Assembly (NCBI GenBank): GCA_937928385.1
Contig: CALEZD010000042.1
Coordinates: forward strand, 1 to 64,000
Direction of reading: 5' to 3'
Length of the DNA: 64,000 bases
DNA from: an uncultured Bacteroidota bacterium
GTDB taxonomy: Bacteria > Bacteroidota > Bacteroidia > Chitinophagales > Chitinophagaceae
In this document: positions 61,065 to 64,000 of the stretch, in pieces
How positions within the stretch are numbered: position 1 is the first letter of the stretch
Layout of the letters: each line of letters starts with the position of its first letter
Program-made: the position numbers and the translations under genes
The notes under the pieces: generated by a model
Databases searched by the model: none
Told to the model about the DNA's origin: nothing
What the model saw: only the letters and a program-made list of their open reading frames with translations

Positions 61065-63092
61065 CTATGCTTCCACAAAGTACATCTTCAGCATGCCCTT
61101 GTTCTTTGCTTCCAGCTCGCCACGGTAGCTACAGGTGAATTTATCTTGCACCAGCTCGTACGTGGTTTGTGAGATGTTTATTTTTCCGGCCACGCTGTTC
61201 TGTTCCATACGTGCTGCGGTGTTTACTGTATCACCCCATATATCGTAGGCAAATTTCTTTACACCCACTATACCTGCCACTACACTGCCGCTATGTATGC
61301 CTATGCGAATTTGAAAAGTCTTGTTACCTAATTTAGACTCCCTGTCTTGCATAAAGGCATTTATTTCAGTAGCTGCACGCACAACGTTTTCAGCATGTTT
61401 GGGGTCTGCAGTAGGCAGGCCTGCTACTGCTAAGTATGCATCACCTATAGTCTTTATTTTCTCAATACCGTACTTCGATGTTATTGCATCAAATGCTTTA
61501 AAACAACTATGCAGTTCATCTATCAGGTTTTGTGCAGTCATCTTTTCGCCCGCCTGTGTAAAGTCAACAAAGTCTGTAAACAGCACCGTTACATTATCAT
61601 AATGTTTGGCTGTAGTACCACCGGTTGTTTTCAGTTCTGCAGCTACTTCTTCAGGCAGTATGTTTAGCAACAACTCATCAGATTGTTTTCTTGCTTTTTC
61701 AGACTTACCGCGCTCCTTTACTATGAAGAAAGAAAAACCTGCCAGCAACAATATACCCGCAAAACCCATATAGGTATAGTTCTTTTGTTTCTTCAGGTTG
61801 ATTGCGGCTATTTTTTGTTTTTCTGCTGTTTTCAGGCTGTCGGCAAGGCGCTGACGGTCATATTCATTCTTCATACCCATTTTCAGTATCTCTTCCTTGT
61901 TTTCCTGCGAATACAAAGAGTCCTGTATCGAATGATAATTATCAGATGCCTCGAGCGCTTTTTTGTAGTCTCCTCTGTATTCATATGCGAGCATCAGCAT
62001 CTTGTAGCAATCTTTCATCCTGCCATATGACTTTAACTCCTTAACAATAGCCAGGCTTCGTTCAAAATGATCAATAGCAGTTGCCAGGAGCGCTTTTTTA
62101 CCTTTGGGTATTGAGCCATCCTGCTGAAAAGTATTTTGCATGGTTTCAACCGCATTGCTCATTTGGTCTTTGTGTGCAGTGGTGTCGTTCAGAATATTCC
62201 AATATACATTGCCGATATTGTTAAGTGCTTGTGCTATGTGCTCCTTGTCACCAACCTGCTCCGATATTTTTATAGCCTTTCTGAATGAATTGAGTGCCAT
62301 TGTATAATTCTTCTCTCTGTCATAAAGCGAGCCCAGAGCAGCAGTCGCTGGTCCGATCAGTGCCTTGAAATCAGTTTCCTCAGCTAACTTTAATGCTTCT
62401 GATATATATTCCAGTGATTTCTGACTATTATGTATTTTGTAATATAGAACCCCGATATTGAAGAGGCCAACACTTAAAGCAACTTTGTTATCTACTTCCT
62501 TAAAGTAGTCACAGGCTTTCTGTAAATATTCTATAGACTTGTCGGATTCATCGAGTATTCCGTATACTTTACCTATGCTGCCGGTTATTATAGCAGCGTT
62601 ACTTTTGTCATCATTTTGTTCAGCTAACTTTAATGATTTAAAATAATATGTCAGGCTCTTTTTAAAATCACTTTGGTTGCAATAACTATCCCCGATACAA
62701 CGATTGGTGTTAACAACTTGCCTTTTATCCCCGATTTCTTCAAATAATCTGAGGGCAGGTATGTAGTGTTCTAATTCCTTGGCATAGTCCTGTTTGTGTT
62801 TGTAATTATAAGCAAGTCCCAGGTTGGCAAATGCCAGCCCTTTTTTCCAGTTCAGCTTTTTGCTTAATGTGAGGCTTTCGAAGCTGTACCTGATACCTTC
62901 GTCAGGATTGGAGTTTATATATTCATGCGACAATGCGTTAAGCAAATTTGCCTTATTGGTATCCTCCTTTTGTTTAGGCAATTCTAGTAGCAAGGAGTCT
63001 ATAAGAGCCTGGCCTTTCAGCTCCTGGGCATGCAAATAATTATTTATGCCTGAAAGCATACAAATAGTAAGCAGTAACAGCAATGGCTTCAT
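61065..63092 (-). CDS. TPR-coupled class III adenylate cyclase, paralogue 6
   Basis: A 675-residue protein and the first in transcriptional order. Signal peptide MKPLLLLLTICMLSGINNYL, about eight TPRs (45-390), membrane helix YTYMGFAGILLLAGFSFFIV, linker LLLNILPEEVAAELKTTG and cyclase domain (499-675). Residues by family comparison: metal ligands Asp507 and Asp551, adenine specificity Lys547 and Asp617, transition state Asn624 and Arg628. Nothing is missing, so homodimeric adenylate cyclase activity is expected. The tail ends KMYFVEA. It lies 54 bases from the stop of the truncated seventh copy and heads the array, the leader being AT-rich. Confidence 0.93.
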   Translation of the reverse strand: MKPLLLLLTICMLSGINNYLHAQELKGQALIDSLLLELPKQKEDTNKANLLNALSHEYINSNPDEGIRYSFESLTLSKKLNWKKGLAFANLGLAYNYKHKQDYAKELEHYIPALRLFEEIGDKRQVVNTNRCIGDSYCNQSDFKKSLTYYFKSLKLAEQNDDKSNAAIITGSIGKVYGILDESDKSIEYLQKACDYFKEVDNKVALSVGLFNIGVLYYKIHNSQKSLEYISEALKLAEETDFKALIGPATAALGSLYDREKNYTMALNSFRKAIKISEQVGDKEHIAQALNNIGNVYWNILNDTTAHKDQMSNAVETMQNTFQQDGSIPKGKKALLATAIDHFERSLAIVKELKSYGRMKDCYKMLMLAYEYRGDYKKALEASDNYHSIQDSLYSQENKEEILKMGMKNEYDRQRLADSLKTAEKQKIAAINLKKQKNYTYMGFAGILLLAGFSFFIVKERGKSEKARKQSDELLLNILPEEVAAELKTTGGTTAKHYDNVTVLFTDFVDFTQAGEKMTAQNLIDELHSCFKAFDAITSKYGIEKIKTIGDAYLAVAGLPTADPKHAENVVRAATEINAFMQDRESKLGNKTFQIRIGIHSGSVVAGIVGVKKFAYDIWGDTVNTAARMEQNSVAGKINISQTTYELVQDKFTCSYRGELEAKNKGMLKMYFVEA

Positions 63093-63146
63093 ATAGGGAA
63101 ATTAATGAAGTAAGATATAGAATTATTATCAAAATTTTAATACCTA

Positions 63147-63257
63147 TCACCCTTCCACAAAATACATCTTCAACATCCCCTTATTTTTGGCTTCCAGTTC
63201 ACCACGGTAAGTACAGGTAAATTTATCATGAACCAGCTCGTACGTAGTCTGTGAGAT
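63147..63257 (-). pseudogene. Truncated seventh TPR-cyclase copy (3' end only)
   Basis: The minus strand ending at the TGA at 63147-63149 encodes ISQTTYELVHDKFTCTYRGE followed by LEAKNKGMLKMYFVEG, the exact C-terminus of the cyclase family. Homology stops abruptly near 63257 (compare GTGAGATGTTTA in intact copies). About 36 codons remain and no start or catalytic region exists, so this is a 5'-deleted remnant. It shows that the array once had at least seven members. Confidence 0.88.
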
Positions 63258-63653
63258 TTGGTTTTTTTATCCAAATGTTATTATTATATCTTCATTAATT
63301 TTTACGTATTTTTGCACTAGTAAATAACACTATCGCCATGTGCAGATTTTACCTAAACCGTCAATCCCAACCGACTGATTTTAATCATCATTACCTGCTT
63401 CCAGATGCGCATCTTTTATATATGTTGTCAATTCGTAAAAACCTGGTTTTGACAACAAATGACAACAAAACCTGTATAACCACATGAAAATCAATCCCTT
63501 TAATCACCCTTGTTTTGTTGCAAAACGCCATTTTTGTTGTCATCTACTGCAATTATGCCCGCATCAATCTATATTATGTTGCAGGGCTGTGTTTTTTGCA
63601 ATTACCGCCTATCCCGCTACATTTGCATATTCTTAATTTTTTCAAGAGCAAAC
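63258..63653. other. Intergenic region upstream of gcvP
   Basis: About 396 bases without a convincing gene. A 49-codon frame (63338-63487, MCRFYLNRQSQPTDFNHHYL) with a TATTTTTG box upstream is present but unsupported. The right half carries four TGTTGTCA/TGACAACA motifs (63423-63430, 63450-63457, 63460-63467, 63535-63542) and a GTTTTG-TTG-CAAAAC dyad (63512-63526), then the gcvP promoter. Confidence 0.6.
63595..63625 (+). promoter_or_regulatory. Canonical Bacteroidota promoter of gcvP
   Basis: TTTG (63595-63598), exactly 19 bases, then TACATTTG (63618-63625): a full match to the -33/-7 consensus TTTG-N19-TAnnTTTG. The ATG follows 28 bases after the -7 box. Confidence 0.65.
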
Positions 63654-64000
63654 ATGGATTTATTTTCTAAACAGAACCTGGAATTTACAGGGCGCCATAT
63701 AGGCCCCGACGCTCAGGAGACAGAGCAGATGCTCAGCACGATTGGCATAAGCAACCTCGACGAACTGATAGCACGAACGGTGCCCTCAACTATACGCATG
63801 GATAAGCCCCTGGCTATACCCGCAGGCCAGAGTGAAGCGGAATTCTTACAACAACTGAAGGAAACTTCACTTCAGAATAAGCTGTTTAAAACCTACATAG
63901 GACAAGGTTATTTCGATACCCATACGCCCAATGTTATATTGCGCAACCTGTTTGAAAATCCGGGTTGGTACACTTCTTACACTCCTTACCAGGCTGAGAT
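63654..64000 (+). CDS. gcvP: Glycine dehydrogenase (decarboxylating), N-terminus
   Basis: GcvP (P-protein) of the glycine cleavage system, a PLP enzyme that decarboxylates glycine and passes the aminomethyl group to lipoyl-GcvH. The first 115 residues are present before the right edge cuts the gene. Motifs NLEFTGRHIGPDAQETEQML, ARTVPSTIRM, YIGQGYFDTHTPNVILRNLF and NPGWYTSYTPYQAEI are diagnostic of the N-terminal half. The full protein should be about 950-960 residues. A canonical promoter lies immediately upstream; no glycine riboswitch is seen. Confidence 0.97.
   Translation, partial: MDLFSKQNLEFTGRHIGPDAQETEQMLSTIGISNLDELIARTVPSTIRMDKPLAIPAGQSEAEFLQQLKETSLQNKLFKTYIGQGYFDTHTPNVILRNLFENPGWYTSYTPYQAE

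Noticed and set aside
63338..63487. 49-codon frame upstream of gcvP with a TATTTTTG box
   Set aside because: No signal peptide, domain or good composition; the FYLN start faintly recalls integrase N-termini but is too short to support a call.

Overview
The window looks like chromosomal DNA of a Bacteroidota bacterium, most likely Chitinophagales/Chitinophagaceae; this is inferred from content, since no rRNA is present. Supporting signs are type IX secretion C-terminal sorting domains (41346-42188, 49397-50767), a lipoprotein-type TamA homologue (TamL) next to TamB, a BatA / dihydroorotase-like / DUF4199 / GT2 cluster, split transketolase, DUF6371, weak Shine-Dalgarno sequences and TAnnTTTG -7 boxes. 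I recognised no tRNA, rRNA or CRISPR array.

Layout. 1-958: a secreted surface protein running off the left edge. 1196-6686: housekeeping genes (dxs; CPBP protease, cdsA and psd for phosphatidylethanolamine synthesis; a small Cys/Lys-rich secreted protein; a hexapeptide-repeat enzyme). 6759-11561: an accessory island with a RepA-like ATPase and a DUF6371 Toprim protein, typical of mobile-element replication modules, enclosing an AT-rich HAD hydrolase + membrane protein pair and a lipoprotein. Three copies of a palindromic repeat lie here, one read in frame inside the DUF6371 gene, and the island ends at a nested palindrome. 11667-16040: fused acyl-CoA mutase IcmF and a HEAT-like secreted protein. 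16188-23287: tamB-tamL for envelope biogenesis. 23284-28384 (minus): small membrane protein, GT2, DUF4199, catalytically degenerate dihydroorotase and BatA-like protein. 28500-37950: GT39-like enzyme, OM barrel, gamma carbonic anhydrase, GT2, thyA-folA, clpX, priA. 38001-41288: two Tat-type ferritin-like proteins behind a dyad-rich promoter region, small lipoproteins and a glycosyltransferase. 41346-50767: T9SS cargo, a TPR-LuxR regulator, EamA transporter, SUI1, the C-terminal transketolase half, a PLP decarboxylase, and rpsF-rpsR-rplI preceded by a leader hairpin.

50909-63257 is the most striking part: six complete tandem paralogues, all on the minus strand, each encoding signal peptide, about 40-residue TPRs, one membrane helix and a C-terminal class III adenylate cyclase. 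A seventh copy survives only as its last ~36 codons. All six retain the metal, adenine-specificity and transition-state residues, so all should make cAMP; the sensor halves diverge while the catalytic halves are homogenised, with one 164-bp identical tract. The periplasm-facing TPR sensors suggest a battery of envelope sensors feeding one second messenger. No cAMP receptor is visible nearby.

63654-64000: the start of gcvP, behind a canonical TTTG-N19-TAnnTTTG promoter and a set of TGTTGTCA motifs.
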